The notes under the pieces were generated by a model. The model searched no databases, was not told the DNA's origin, and saw only the letters and a list, made by a program, of their open reading frames with translations. Both the position numbers and the translations under genes were made by a program. From contig NZ_VJXY01000005.1 in NCBI RefSeq assembly GCF_014831675.1, forward strand, positions 62,001 through 126,000: 64,000 bases of DNA, written 5' to 3'. Source of the stretch: Komarekiella delphini-convector SJRDD-AB1 (lineage in GTDB: Bacteria > Cyanobacteriota > Cyanobacteriia > Cyanobacteriales > Nostocaceae). Below, piece by piece: positions 46,194-55,438 of the stretch. The stretch's first letter is position 1, and each line of letters starts with the position of its first letter.

Positions 46194-46232
46194 TGCCTAT
46201 GGCTGAGAAGATTGTTAAAAATCTTTAAGCAC
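46194..46232. terminator. Nested hairpin between SDR and accA
   Basis: TGCCTATG pairs with CATAGGCA and encloses a second hairpin AAGATT/AATCTT. It lies about 50 bases after the accA stop (minus strand). The surrounding 45934-46282 spacer holds no gene. Confidence 0.45.
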
Positions 46233-46282
46233 ATAGGCAATTATAGCACTGCTGTTGAGCTAATCAATCATCTCCAGAGGCG

Positions 46283-47263
46283 CTAGTGAGCAACTTCAGT
46301 AAAAACACCAATTTTACGGAATTTTTCATAACGCAGTTGGCGTCGTTCTGGAGCGGTTAAGCGATTGAGTTCATCCAAATTGTCTAAAAGAGCTTGCTTG
46401 AGAGTAGTAGCGGCTTTTAGGGGATCTGCATGAGCGCCGCCGATGGGTTCAGGCAATATCTCGTCAATAATTCCCAAATTTTTCAGATCAGGAGAAATAA
46501 TTTTTAGGGCTACTGCTGCTTGGGGAGCTTTAGCAGCATCTTTCCACAAGATAGCAGCACAGCCTTCGGGGCTAATAACAGTATAGACAGCGTGTTCAAA
46601 CATTAAAAGCCGATCGCCTACACCAATACCAAGTGCGCCGCCAGAACTGGCTTCACCGATGACTGTACAAATGATCGGCACATCCAGGCAAAACATCTCT
46701 CGTAAATTGTAGGCGATCGCTTCTCCCGCACCTTGTTGTTCGGCTGCTACTGTCGGCAAAGCGCCTGGAGTGTCGATGAAGGTCAAAATCGGCATTCCAA
46801 ACTTATTGGCATGTGCCATCAAGCGCAGCGCCTTACGATAGCCTCCTGGGGAAGCCATGCCGAAGTTTCGGGCAATATTGTCTTTAGTGTCACGCCCTTT
46901 TTGTTGACCCAACATAACTACGGGTTGTCCCCCTAAACGAGCCACACCGCCAATTAATGCCGGATCGTCACCACCACTGCGATCGCCATGCAATTCCATC
47001 CATTCATCACTAATTGCTTGAATGTAATCGAGAGTGCTGGGACGGCGAGGATGCCGAGCGACTTGTAATCGCTGAGATGGTGATAGACTACTGAAAATTT
47101 CCTCACGCAGTTGCATGGCGCGTGCTTCAAGTTGACGAATTTGACCAGAAACATCAACGCCATTTTCTTCTGCAAGTTGCCGAATTTGCTCAATCCGGGT
47201 TGCAAGTTCTGCGAGTGGCTTTTCAAAATCCAACAGTAGCGGTTTTCGCTCGATAGTTGCCAT
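46283..47263 (-). CDS. accA: Acetyl-CoA carboxylase, carboxyltransferase alpha subunit
   Basis: 326 residues, usual length. Contains [58 protein letters not shown] and [16 protein letters not shown], all typical of AccA. It forms the carboxyltransferase with AccD, making malonyl-CoA for fatty acids. It lies downstream of the acyl-ACP reductase and deformylating oxygenase genes on the same strand, an order conserved in many cyanobacteria. Confidence 0.95.
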   Translation of the reverse strand: MATIERKPLLLDFEKPLAELATRIEQIRQLAEENGVDVSGQIRQLEARAMQLREEIFSSLSPSQRLQVARHPRRPSTLDYIQAISDEWMELHGDRSGGDDPALIGGVARLGGQPVVMLGQQKGRDTKDNIARNFGMASPGGYRKALRLMAHANKFGMPILTFIDTPGALPTVAAEQQGAGEAIAYNLREMFCLDVPIICTVIGEASSGGALGIGVGDRLLMFEHAVYTVISPEGCAAILWKDAAKAPQAAVALKIISPDLKNLGIIDEILPEPIGGAHADPLKAATTLKQALLDNLDELNRLTAPERRQLRYEKFRKIGVFTEVAH

Positions 47264-47269
47264 TGTAGG

Positions 47270-47300
47270 AGTTATGAGTTACGAGTTATGAGTTATTTGT
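47270..47300. repeat. Heptamer short tandem repeat (GTTATGA)
   Basis: About four GTTATGA/GTTACGA units directly upstream of accA, followed by a few TTAGTCA-type units up to 47359. Confidence 0.75.
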
Positions 47301-47355
47301 TCTTTGTGATTAGTCATTTATCATTGCATTCAGACAAATGACTAATGACCAATGA

Positions 47356-48375
47356 CTAAACCAGCAGTGGTCTAAATCCGTGTTTAACCGACACCCGACC
47401 AATCTGCTCCATTTTGTCTACAGTAATCTGATTGCGTCCCCATGAAAAGTTTGTATATAACTTCTCAAATTCCAGCAGCATTGATTCAGCGAAACAAGCA
47501 AACAACTGGCGTGCTGGCACGTCCATATTGACTATTTTCATAATTTTCCAGTCAATATCCAGAGAATGCTCTACAATTCCACCATTTAGCACGTGTACAC
47601 CAGGATGCTGAATTTTCATTGCTAAATTTTTAGGATAGCCACCATCAATCAGCAAGCAAGGTTTCTTCAAAACTGTGGGGTCAATTTCCACACCTTTGGG
47701 CATACTAGCTACCCAAACTACAATATCAGCTTGGGGCAGTGCTTCACTCAAAGACATAATTTTTCCCCGTCCCAGTTCGCCTTGCAACTCTTGAAGACGT
47801 TCTTGGTTCCGGGCGATCAGCAGGAGTTCTTTGACATCAGTTTTCGCATCTAGCCAGCGTGTAACTGCACTGCCAATGTCTCCTGTTGCTCCACATACAG
47901 CAACAGTCGCGCTCTTAAGATCAATTCCTAGTTGTTTTGATGCTTCTTCCACTTGCCGACAAATAATGTAGGCAGTATGTGTATTTCCCGTGGTGAAGCG
48001 TTCAAATTCTAGTTTAATGTTGCGGACTTGGCTAAACTGCTCTAATTTAAAGTTTTCAAAAATAATCGAAGAAAACCCACCCAAAGCCGTAATGTTGATG
48101 CCATGCTTCTGGGCATGAGCCATAGCGTTCAGGATTTTGCGTGTCGCTGCTTTGATGCGGCGAGTAGCTAGCATCTCCGGTAAAAAGCAAGATTCGACAT
48201 ACCGTCCTTCAATTTTTTGCCCAGTCACACTGGTGACGATAATGCTATCAACTATTTGCGGCGGGGCGCTGCACCAAAAATCTAGCCCTTGATCGGCATA
48301 TTCTGGATATCCCAATTCTTGGGCTACCGCTTGAGCGTGTTCCAAACTAGTCAGATGTCCAATTAGACCAAACAT
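47356..48375 (-). CDS. aar: Long-chain acyl-[acyl-carrier-protein] reductase
   Basis: 339 residues from the ATG at 48375 ([20 protein letters not shown]), the family's normal start; an upstream ATG would add 18 unrelated residues. A Rossmann motif [18 protein letters not shown] lies near residue 155. It reduces fatty acyl-ACP to fatty aldehyde with NADPH, the first step of cyanobacterial alkane synthesis. The partner oxygenase gene lies about 200 bases upstream on the same strand. Confidence 0.95.
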   Translation of the reverse strand: MFGLIGHLTSLEHAQAVAQELGYPEYADQGLDFWCSAPPQIVDSIIVTSVTGQKIEGRYVESCFLPEMLATRRIKAATRKILNAMAHAQKHGINITALGGFSSIIFENFKLEQFSQVRNIKLEFERFTTGNTHTAYIICRQVEEASKQLGIDLKSATVAVCGATGDIGSAVTRWLDAKTDVKELLLIARNQERLQELQGELGRGKIMSLSEALPQADIVVWVASMPKGVEIDPTVLKKPCLLIDGGYPKNLAMKIQHPGVHVLNGGIVEHSLDIDWKIMKIVNMDVPARQLFACFAESMLLEFEKLYTNFSWGRNQITVDKMEQIGRVSVKHGFRPLLV

Positions 48376-48479
48376 GTAGTGATGTATTAAGCTTATGCTG
48401 CGTCGAAAGCGTGGAATTGAGTTGTTCAAAAATGCTGAGTTACTGAAGTTTTAGAGTAGCAAAAGTCGCCACTCTAACT

Positions 48480-48575
48480 TTTTGCTGAGTGTTGAGAAAA
48501 AAGCAGGTAAAACAATTGATTCACTCTTAACTCTTCAATCTTCACTCATTACTCAGCACTCATAGCTCAGCACTG
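48480..48575. repeat. Dispersed CTGAGTG-type repeat
   Basis: Heptamer-like units (TGCTGAG, CACTCAT, CTCAGCAC) form potential hairpins between the reductase and oxygenase genes. The same family occurs after hemL and near 60728. Confidence 0.6.
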
Positions 48576-48578
48576 TGT

Positions 48579-49277
48579 TTAAACTGCCGTCAGTCCGTAA
48601 GCTGACATCCGCATGATGTCACGAGTTGTGAAGCCGATATTACTCAATGCTTCACCGTACTGAATCATGAAGTCTTCTACCAAAGCATCTTTAGCCATTG
48701 CTAAAGTGTGAGCATCGTCTGCAACTTGGTTCAGCATTTTCCAGACGATAGGTAGGTTTTGGCGATTTGCTTCTTCTAGTTCAGTTTTAGATTCTGTATA
48801 GTGTTCTTTCAACCAAACTTCTCCAAAGTTGAGATGACTGTATTCATCTTTTACTACCCCTTCTGTGATTTTACGTGCAAAATCATCTGCAACTGGGATG
48901 TAAATGTTATACGCTGCTATGGCGAAACATTCAATAATTAAAGACTGAATTAATAGGCAAGTAACAACTTTACCTTCTGCCGCCGCTGTTTGGAAATTTT
49001 GGTGTAGTCCGGCAAAAAATTCTTTGGCAAATTGCAAATCTGGTGTGACTTGCAAATTGCGCCCACAAGCTTCAAATCCTTTTTTGTGGCGACTTTCCAT
49101 CTTGGACAGACGAATCAGTTCATTTTGATGTTCCGGCAGCAGTTGGCCCAGTCTAATGTAATTTTCATGGGCTTCTTGTTCCCCTTCAATTACGATCGCA
49201 TTAATGCGGCTGTAGGCATCTTTATAGATTTCGCTGTGAAAATCAATCTCTTCAAACTGGTCTGCAAGCTGCTGCAT
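48579..49277 (-). CDS. ado: Aldehyde-deformylating oxygenase
   Basis: 232 residues from the ATG at 49277, supported by AGGAG 9 bases upstream; ten further residues upstream are not needed. A ferritin-like di-iron enzyme: ligands in [10 protein letters not shown] (Glu), [10 protein letters not shown] (Glu, His), [10 protein letters not shown] (Glu) and [13 protein letters not shown] (Glu, His). It turns Cn fatty aldehydes into Cn-1 alkanes plus formate. Heptadecane is the usual product in Nostoc-type strains. Confidence 0.95.
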   Translation of the reverse strand: MQQLADQFEEIDFHSEIYKDAYSRINAIVIEGEQEAHENYIRLGQLLPEHQNELIRLSKMESRHKKGFEACGRNLQVTPDLQFAKEFFAGLHQNFQTAAAEGKVVTCLLIQSLIIECFAIAAYNIYIPVADDFARKITEGVVKDEYSHLNFGEVWLKEHYTESKTELEEANRQNLPIVWKMLNQVADDAHTLAMAKDALVEDFMIQYGEALSNIGFTTRDIMRMSAYGLTAV

Positions 49278-49464
49278 GGTATGTTTACTCCTGTAAAACT
49301 GAATCATTTAATACCAGAGTTGAATTTACTCTATAAATTTAGGGTAACAAGCACTGTGGTTTAATTTTACTTAACAAGTAACTATGTTTATAGATTAGCT
49401 TTTGCTGGGGGCAATGCTCTAGTACTAAAGAAATAAACAAACAAATGCTTTGTAGAACAACGTC

Positions 49465-50292
49465 ATGTCCAAACCAAACTGGAATCTGAAATCTGGCGAT
49501 TTTTTGAGCCTAGGAGTGCTGTTGTTAGGAGCATTTATTGTCCTACTACCGCTGTTTGTGGTCTTTCTCACTTCATTTGCACCTCCAGGAGCAGCTTTAG
49601 AAGTTTTACCCAAAAATAATTGGTCATTAGCTAATTACCGCGATGCATGGCAGCGAGGTAAATTTTTGCTGGCGTTTGCTAATTCTACCTTGGTAGCGAT
49701 CGCTGTGACGGCGTTTCAGATTGTCACTTCAGCATTAGCAGGTTACGCCTTAGCACGGCTGAAATTTCGCGGACGCCAAGCACTACTACTGATTGTTTTG
49801 GCAACTTTGGTGATTCCGTTTCAGTTATTGGTGATTCCCATCTTTTTGGTGTTGAAGTGGGGACACTTAATCAACACTTACGGGGCACTAATTTTACCAA
49901 CCGCTGTCAACGGCTTTGGCATTTTCTTGTTACGTCAGTATTTTCAAACGATTCCCGTGGAGTTAGAGGAAGCCGCAGCTATAGACGGAGCAAATCGACT
50001 GCAAATTTTGTGGCGGGTGATGTTACCTTTAGCGCGTCCAGCTTTGGTAACGCTATTTCTGTTCACCTTTATCGGCGAATGGAATGATTTGTTTAAGCCT
50101 TTAGTGTTTACAACACGCCCAGAATTAAGAACGGTGCAGCTAGCTTTGGCAGAGTTTCAGGAGCAATTTACAAATAATTGGCCCTTGATGATGGCAGCGG
50201 TGACTATAGCGACTGTCCCCGTGATGGTACTATTTCTCATCGGTCAGCGTCAGTTTATTCGGGGTATTGCCGCGACGGGGATTAAGAATTAG
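49465..50292 (+). CDS. Carbohydrate ABC transporter permease (MalG family)
   Basis: 275 residues, six membrane helices. The ATPase-contact EAA loop is EEAAAIDGANRLQILWRVMLP, and the N-terminus DFLSLGVLLLGAFIVLLPLF and SFAPPGAALEVLPKNNWSL are typical for MalG-type sugar permeases. No partner permease, binding protein or ATPase is adjacent. The substrate is unknown. Confidence 0.88.
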   Translation: MSKPNWNLKSGDFLSLGVLLLGAFIVLLPLFVVFLTSFAPPGAALEVLPKNNWSLANYRDAWQRGKFLLAFANSTLVAIAVTAFQIVTSALAGYALARLKFRGRQALLLIVLATLVIPFQLLVIPIFLVLKWGHLINTYGALILPTAVNGFGIFLLRQYFQTIPVELEEAAAIDGANRLQILWRVMLPLARPALVTLFLFTFIGEWNDLFKPLVFTTRPELRTVQLALAEFQEQFTNNWPLMMAAVTIATVPVMVLFLIGQRQFIRGIAATGIKN

Positions 50293-50312
50293 CGGCAGAG
50301 GTGGAGAAAAAC

Positions 50313-50759
50313 TTACGGCGTTATAGCTGTAGGGTGAACAGCCGTAATTTCAGAGTAACGGGTAAAGTCGTCGAGATTGAAGGTAATAATGTAAGTCACA
50401 CCATGAACGTACATGGAAGCCACAATTCGTGCATCATGTACCTTTACCCCAGAGACTCTATAGTCCACAACTAAACGTCGCCATTCACTATGAATTGCTT
50501 CACTATCAGGCAAGAAAGTGAAGTAACGCTCGATTACTTGTGCCCTTCGGTTTGTCTGCTCAATTGATAAACCAAAGCCACTTCGTGCTGTTGTGGGGCG
50601 GGTGCATACGTTCCAGAATTCTGCCAGGTTTTGTGAGGTGTAACAAATTTCCTCTCCTTGTAGCAGTAGAGAGTAAATGGCATCACGAACGAGAATATGA
50701 TTTGGATCAGAAGGAGAGATAAACCTTAATAGGACGTTTGTGTCTGCCATGTAAGGCAT
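50313..50759 (-). CDS. PIN-domain toxin-like ribonuclease
   Basis: 148 residues. PIN fold with acidic residues DTNVLLRF near the start, a central NLAEFW glutamate, the VKVHDARIVA aspartate and ITFNLDDF at the end, the Mg(II)-binding set of VapC-type nucleases. Its ATG overlaps the stop of the upstream gene as TAATG, showing translational coupling. It is read as the toxin of a VapBC-like pair. Confidence 0.85.
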   Translation of the reverse strand: MPYMADTNVLLRFISPSDPNHILVRDAIYSLLLQGEEICYTSQNLAEFWNVCTRPTTARSGFGLSIEQTNRRAQVIERYFTFLPDSEAIHSEWRRLVVDYRVSGVKVHDARIVASMYVHGVTYIITFNLDDFTRYSEITAVHPTAITP

Positions 50760-51055
50760 TAGTCATGATTCCCATAAATGCTTTCACGAGTAAATGCTTC
50801 TGGTGGCAAAATGGGTATTTCTTCTGCCTCAGCAAGTATTTTTATGTCAGCTTTCCAAGCTTCAGGGTCAAAAGAACGCTTTGTCTTTTGAAAGGCTGTT
50901 GAATATTTCTGTCTCTCTAATGTGCCGAAGATATCCCTTTCAATCAAATCACGGACGTATGCAGCCCTGTCGCCGCCTTTTAAGCGAACTCGCTCATCAA
51001 TCAACTTGAGTAGAGGTTTGCTGATTCCAGTCACCTCAATTATGTTATTTTCCAT
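50759..51055 (-). CDS. Antitoxin-like partner of the PIN protein
   Basis: 98 residues from the ATG at 51055, chosen because GGAAGTG lies 8 bases upstream. The upstream in-frame ATG at 51100 lacks a ribosome site. The N-terminus IIEVTGISKPLLKLIDERVRLKG followed by RAAYVRDLIERDIF looks like a ribbon-helix-helix DNA-binding module. It overlaps the PIN gene by one base. The family could not be named. Confidence 0.7.
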   Translation of the reverse strand: MENNIIEVTGISKPLLKLIDERVRLKGGDRAAYVRDLIERDIFGTLERQKYSTAFQKTKRSFDPEAWKADIKILAEAEEIPILPPEAFTRESIYGNHD

Positions 51056-51107
51056 GTTTTTTTCACTTCCATGCTGTAGGTGCGATCGCTTATCACTCAT
51101 ACTTGAA

Positions 51108-52979
51108 TTAATCACAGCGCCAAATCTTAATTGCACCATCATTACTACTACTAATAATGCTCCTGCCATCTGGGCTAATGACAACAGCATGAATTAAATC
51201 TAAATGTCCGGTGAAAGTATCAATTAGTTGTCCATTGCCCACATCCCACAATTTGATGGTTTTATCTCGACTACCGCTAAGGAGCAAATTACCTTGAGGG
51301 TTAATGGCAACAGTAGTTACCCAGTCAGAATGCCCAGTTAGGCTACGAATCATTGTGCCACTGTCTATGTGCCATAGATGAATTGTATTATCCCGACTGC
51401 CACTTACTAAAGTTCGACCATCTGGGCTAATGGCTACACTATAAACCCAGTCTAAATGTCCAGTGAAAGTGCGAAGTAGCTTGCCGTTAAGTAAGTTCCA
51501 AATTTTAATTGTGTTGTCCCAACTACCGCTGGCGAGTGTCTGACCATCGGGGCTAATGGCAAGGGTGCAAACTGAGTTAGAATGCCCGGTAAGATTGCGA
51601 ATTAGTTGACTGGTGGGTAGATTCCAAACTTTGATTGTGTTATCACGACTGCCACTAACTAAAGTTTGACCGTCTGGACTGATGGCGATCGCATTGACTC
51701 GATCAGAATGTGCTTTTAATTTACGAAGTTGTTTGCCACTACTCCAATCCCATAGTTTGATAAATTTGTCCAAACTACCGCTGACTATTGTTTGACCATC
51801 TCGGCTAAAGGTAACAGCAGTAAACCAGGTAAGTTCGCCTTTAAAAAATCCTGATGGGGAAGTTAAAGTACTTTTAAGGCTGCCACTATTGAGATGCCAC
51901 AGCTTAATGGTATTGTCGTCACTGCCACTAACAATAGTCTGACCATCTGGGCTGATGGCGATAGAACGTACGGAAGCAGCATGACCTGTGAGAGTATGGA
52001 TACATCGCCAACCTTGGGAACTTGGGGTTTGAGGTGATGTTGTCGGCTTGCTAATAATTGTTGACGGAATCTCGACGGATGAAGTAGTGCCATTTAAATC
52101 TTTTAGCACGTGATTGGCTGATTGATAGCGATCGCCTACTCGGTCTTTAACTAATTTCTCTAAAATTGCTATTAACTGGTTACTAATAGTTATACCTGCA
52201 TTCCGTAGATGTTCTTGCCATAACCAGCGTGACTCCCAGGCATTGTAGAGATTAGAAGGGTGCGTTCCCGTCATTAGATGTATGCAAGTTACACCCAAAG
52301 CGTAGAGGTCACTAGCTGGATATGCTTCGCCAAAGCGGAGTTGTTCATCTGGGGCATATCCTGGTGTACCTGCCATTGTACCCCTTGACCCACTGATTAT
52401 AGTGCTGCTTGCCTGTTTAGAAATGCCAAAATCAATTAGCACTAGAGTGCGATCGTGGCGACGCATAATATTTTCAGGCTTGATATCTCGGTGAATCACC
52501 CCGTGTTCGTGAATGAACTTCACCACTGGCAATAAGTCTGCCAAAAGCTGCCAAATCAAACTTTCGTGAAAGGCTCCATACTGTTCTAATTCTTTTAATA
52601 AATTCTGTCCATCGACAAACTCTTGCACCAAGTATAGTTGTTTGTCTTGTTCAAAATAGGCCAACATATTGGGAATGCGATCGTTTTTCCCTAATTCATA
52701 TAGCCGAATTGCCTCTTGATTAAACAGTTCAATTGCCTTGTTTAACGCTTGCGAATTTCCCTGAATTTCTAGCGACGGAGAAAATTGTTTAATGACACAT
52801 GCTTCATTTAATCGGTCTTGATCAACTGCGCGATATGTTTTACCAAATCCACCCTCACCCAACTGACTAATAGCTTGATATCTTTGTTTCAGCAGCAGCT
52901 TTGACCCGCAATTAAGACAAAAATTTCCATGAGCGGGATTTTGGGGTTTTTGGCAACTGGGATTGAGGCAGTAGCTCAT
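51108..52979 (-). CDS. Serine/threonine kinase with zinc ribbon and WD40 repeats
   Basis: 623 residues. N-terminal zinc ribbon (CLNPSCQKPQ, NFCLNCGSKL), kinase domain about 33-290 (GEGGFGKTYRA, HRDIKPENIM, DFG, APDEQL), and seven WD40 repeats from about 330 to the end, each with a [GH]-D-[WIH]-x-V and S-G-S-x-D-x-T-I-K-[LIV]-W signature. The start resembles that of the pentapeptide kinase at 28314, so the two share a common N-terminal architecture with different protein-binding tails. Likely a soluble regulatory kinase; targets unknown. The stop is 53 bases before the antitoxin gene start. Confidence 0.92.
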   Translation of the reverse strand: MSYCLNPSCQKPQNPAHGNFCLNCGSKLLLKQRYQAISQLGEGGFGKTYRAVDQDRLNEACVIKQFSPSLEIQGNSQALNKAIELFNQEAIRLYELGKNDRIPNMLAYFEQDKQLYLVQEFVDGQNLLKELEQYGAFHESLIWQLLADLLPVVKFIHEHGVIHRDIKPENIMRRHDRTLVLIDFGISKQASSTIISGSRGTMAGTPGYAPDEQLRFGEAYPASDLYALGVTCIHLMTGTHPSNLYNAWESRWLWQEHLRNAGITISNQLIAILEKLVKDRVGDRYQSANHVLKDLNGTTSSVEIPSTIISKPTTSPQTPSSQGWRCIHTLTGHAASVRSIAISPDGQTIVSGSDDNTIKLWHLNSGSLKSTLTSPSGFFKGELTWFTAVTFSRDGQTIVSGSLDKFIKLWDWSSGKQLRKLKAHSDRVNAIAISPDGQTLVSGSRDNTIKVWNLPTSQLIRNLTGHSNSVCTLAISPDGQTLASGSWDNTIKIWNLLNGKLLRTFTGHLDWVYSVAISPDGRTLVSGSRDNTIHLWHIDSGTMIRSLTGHSDWVTTVAINPQGNLLLSGSRDKTIKLWDVGNGQLIDTFTGHLDLIHAVVISPDGRSIISSSNDGAIKIWRCD

Positions 52980-53077
52980 ACTTTGGCAGATAATTGGGCA
53001 ATGGAGTACTGTGAAGCCTCTATCAAATCGCTAAACGTTAGCAATAATTTGATAATACCCTATTGAGCCTACATTTT

Positions 53078-53572
53078 TTATACATCACTAGAGGCTAAAA
53101 ATCCAATTATTATCAATAACCATAAAATTGCACCGAACATAATCCACGCAATTTCTCTACCTGTAAAAGATTCATTTGTTGGTAAACTAGGCTGTTGCTG
53201 TGTCCAGTAATAATTAAACGCTTTGACAACTGTTAATAATGGCAAAAACGTAAATACTGAGATTAGCCATAAAGGGTCTGGCAATCTTGTTAATACAATA
53301 AATATCCAATAAATAAATGTTACTTGAAAAGATGAAGGCTTACTTCTATATCCTTGTTCCTCAGCTAGAGCAAAAGCTTTTTGGCATAAACTAAATAAAT
53401 AAAAAGGTAAAAAACAAGACCGGAACCAAGGATTTATGTTTAAGTTATCGCGTTCTTTAATAAATTTCCATTGTTTATGTGCCCACGGTAGTTGATAAAT
53501 TCCCCAAGTAAAAATATATAAAGTACAAAACTTCCAAATTGGAATTACGTTAGAAAATTTAGCTTGATTCAT
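53078..53572 (-). CDS. DUF4234-like membrane protein
   Basis: 164 residues, four or more predicted membrane segments. The N-terminus IPIWKFCTLYIFTWGIYQLPWAHKQWKFIK matches the small DUF4234 pattern (K-W-L-Y-F-G-I-Y-W-Y). Function unknown. Confidence 0.55.
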   Translation of the reverse strand: MNQAKFSNVIPIWKFCTLYIFTWGIYQLPWAHKQWKFIKERDNLNINPWFRSCFLPFYLFSLCQKAFALAEEQGYRSKPSSFQVTFIYWIFIVLTRLPDPLWLISVFTFLPLLTVVKAFNYYWTQQQPSLPTNESFTGREIAWIMFGAILWLLIIIGFLASSDV

Positions 53573-53768
53573 AGTTTTTTATATACTATGATTATTGTGT
53601 TTGAAATAATTTAAAGTAACAATCAAAGAATAAAACTATCCTTACTTACACAATACTGGAATTTAGGTTATCTTGAGAAGCAGTTTAGAGAAAAATACCG
53701 TAAAAGTTAATGTTATAAGCAGTTGCTAGCTAATTGCATGGAGACAGCAAGTAGACTCACATCAGGGT

Positions 53769-54052
53769 ATGAATTTAGAATTTGAGTGGGATGATCAAAA
53801 AGCTAGTGACAATCTCAAAAAGCACGGCATCAACTTTGAAAGTGCTAAGACAGTCTTTAAGGACTCAGGTGCTTACATATTCGACGATGAATGGCACTCT
53901 GTTAGTAAACCACGGGAAATCTCGGACGTGACCAAGACAATCACTTATTATTGGTTTGTTTCACAGAGAGAGTAAACGTTATTCGCATTATTAGCGCACG
54001 TCTAGCAACAAAGAGAGAACGAAAAGATTATGAAGAATTCACAGGCTTCTGA
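53769..54052 (+). pseudogene. brnT: BrnT-type toxin gene with frameshift
   Basis: The first frame gives MNLEFEWDDQKASDNLKKHG and DDEWHSVSKPREI, the N-terminal part of a BrnT ribonuclease toxin. After about 53921 the expected continuation LLLVCFTERVN and IRIISARLATKRERKDYEEF is found in another frame, so one base has been lost near 53916-53921. Read in one frame the toxin stops at residue 68. The 3' end overlaps the antitoxin start. It may be disarmed, unless programmed frameshifting occurs. Confidence 0.8.
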
Positions 54053-54273
54053 ATCCCAGAATAACGCAGACGATGATTTGCTACCAGAGTATAACTTTGA
54101 CTATCGCAAAGCCAAGCCAAATCGATTTGCTAGCCAAGAAGAAAAATTTCCTTTGACAGTTACTCTTGATCCTGATGTTGCTGAGGTCTTTAAAACATCG
54201 GCAGCTGTTAACAATGCACTGCTTTCTTGCTGTGTCAGCAATTCCTAACACAGCAAGAAAGCAGAGAGAATGA
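54030..54273 (+). pseudogene. brnA: BrnA-type antitoxin gene with frameshift
   Basis: Starts MKNSQASESQNNADDDLLPEYNFDY and continues PLTVTLDPDVAEVFKTSAAVNNAL, the BrnA pattern. The reading frame then goes to LLSCCVSNS and stops. A one-base deletion would restore AVSAIPNTARKQRE, the expected end. The extra base lies in the left arm of a perfect 17-bp inverted repeat (54219-54264). Confidence 0.72.
54219..54264. repeat. Perfect 17-bp inverted repeat within the brnA end
   Basis: CTGCTTTCTTGCTGTGT (54219-54235) and its exact inverse (54248-54264) are separated by 12 bases. It overlaps the 3' end of the antitoxin gene and could form a terminator-like hairpin. Confidence 0.85.
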
Positions 54274-54292
54274 CAAATGACTCTTACTTTAT

Positions 54293-55324
54293 TTAATTCG
54301 TTTCCTGGATTTGCAGACGTACAGTGTGTTCAGTAGCGCCACTAAGTTGCAGCTCCATGATTTCACCGCCTAGGGGTTCTAAGCAAGTGAGGAGCGATCG
54401 CAAGTTTGGCGTACTTGCACCTGTATCCACATACAATCGATCTGCTAAGCTACCGATGCGTTTCCAAGTCATGTATAACTTGGCGATCGTTTGTTCTATT
54501 TGAGATGCTTGATTTACCAAGTCAGCGGCTATACTCAGACAACCAACTCTTTGAGCTTCTTCTAAAGCGGTTTCGATATCAATATCTTCCTGAGTTAGCG
54601 CTTGGACTTGAGCCGCTCCTTTGAGATATTTTGCCAAGTTACGTGCTTCTGTAGTTACCTGTTTGAGGGTATCCACATCCGGGTTAGCAGCAATTTCTTT
54701 CTGGATGAATTTTTGATGCGATTCTGGCAGTTTTTCCATTTCCTTCACTAGTGGGGCGATGTAGCGCGGGGGAAGGGTGTTATCTGCTGCTTTTGCTCTA
54801 ACGGGTTCAGGTAGTAAATCTGAGGACATAGCTGTCCATTCGTCAGTGAGTTGACGTACTTCACGCCTAGTGATGCGATCGCCTTTTTGTGCGGCTTCAC
54901 TCACCATTTGTTGCACTTCTGGGACTGCTTTGGAGGTTTCGACAAATGCCCGTTTGCTAAAGTTATTGACAGATCCGGGGTCAAGTTTACCGTCTTCTAT
55001 GAGAGTATCGGCACTATTAGCTAACTGTATCCAAGCATAAGCCTGACTTTTACTGATTTCTCGTTCTTTGAGCCATTTGAGAAAACCAGTACCTCGCCCG
55101 TCACCACCCTTTTTTTCTCTGTCGCGGATAGCCCGTAAAATTCGTCCTCGCCAGATTTCGGTTTGCAAATCAAAGCGATCGCATACTTGCCAAGCTACAT
55201 CAAGTTGCTGTTGAAAATCTGACTCTAGAATCTGTTCATCTTCTGGATCAGGTAGTTCAAAGGTAAGATCTGCTGGCTGTTGCAAAGCAGCAGCAAGGTC
55301 GTTGATAGAGTCGGTATCTTGCAC
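54293..55324 (-). CDS. Uncharacterised cyanobacterial protein
   Basis: 343 residues, almost all helical, charged and without membrane segments or signal peptide. Segments such as REKKGGDGRGTGFLKWLKEREIS and SQAYAWIQLA look like a helix-turn-helix or small DNA-binding unit, and the middle (170-240) resembles a KorB/ParB-like helical bundle, but neither is strong. I cannot name it. It is followed at its 3' end by the BrnTA genes on the other strand. Confidence 0.6.
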   Translation of the reverse strand: MQDTDSINDLAAALQQPADLTFELPDPEDEQILESDFQQQLDVAWQVCDRFDLQTEIWRGRILRAIRDREKKGGDGRGTGFLKWLKEREISKSQAYAWIQLANSADTLIEDGKLDPGSVNNFSKRAFVETSKAVPEVQQMVSEAAQKGDRITRREVRQLTDEWTAMSSDLLPEPVRAKAADNTLPPRYIAPLVKEMEKLPESHQKFIQKEIAANPDVDTLKQVTTEARNLAKYLKGAAQVQALTQEDIDIETALEEAQRVGCLSIAADLVNQASQIEQTIAKLYMTWKRIGSLADRLYVDTGASTPNLRSLLTCLEPLGGEIMELQLSGATEHTVRLQIQETN

Positions 55325-55438
55325 GATTGATAGCTAACTAGTGTATGCGATCGGCTTATTATGCCACAATCTGTATCCTTCGGTGGAAAGATAAACTCAA
55401 ATTTTAGCTAGTTTATTTGTACTAATTGCTGCTACTGC

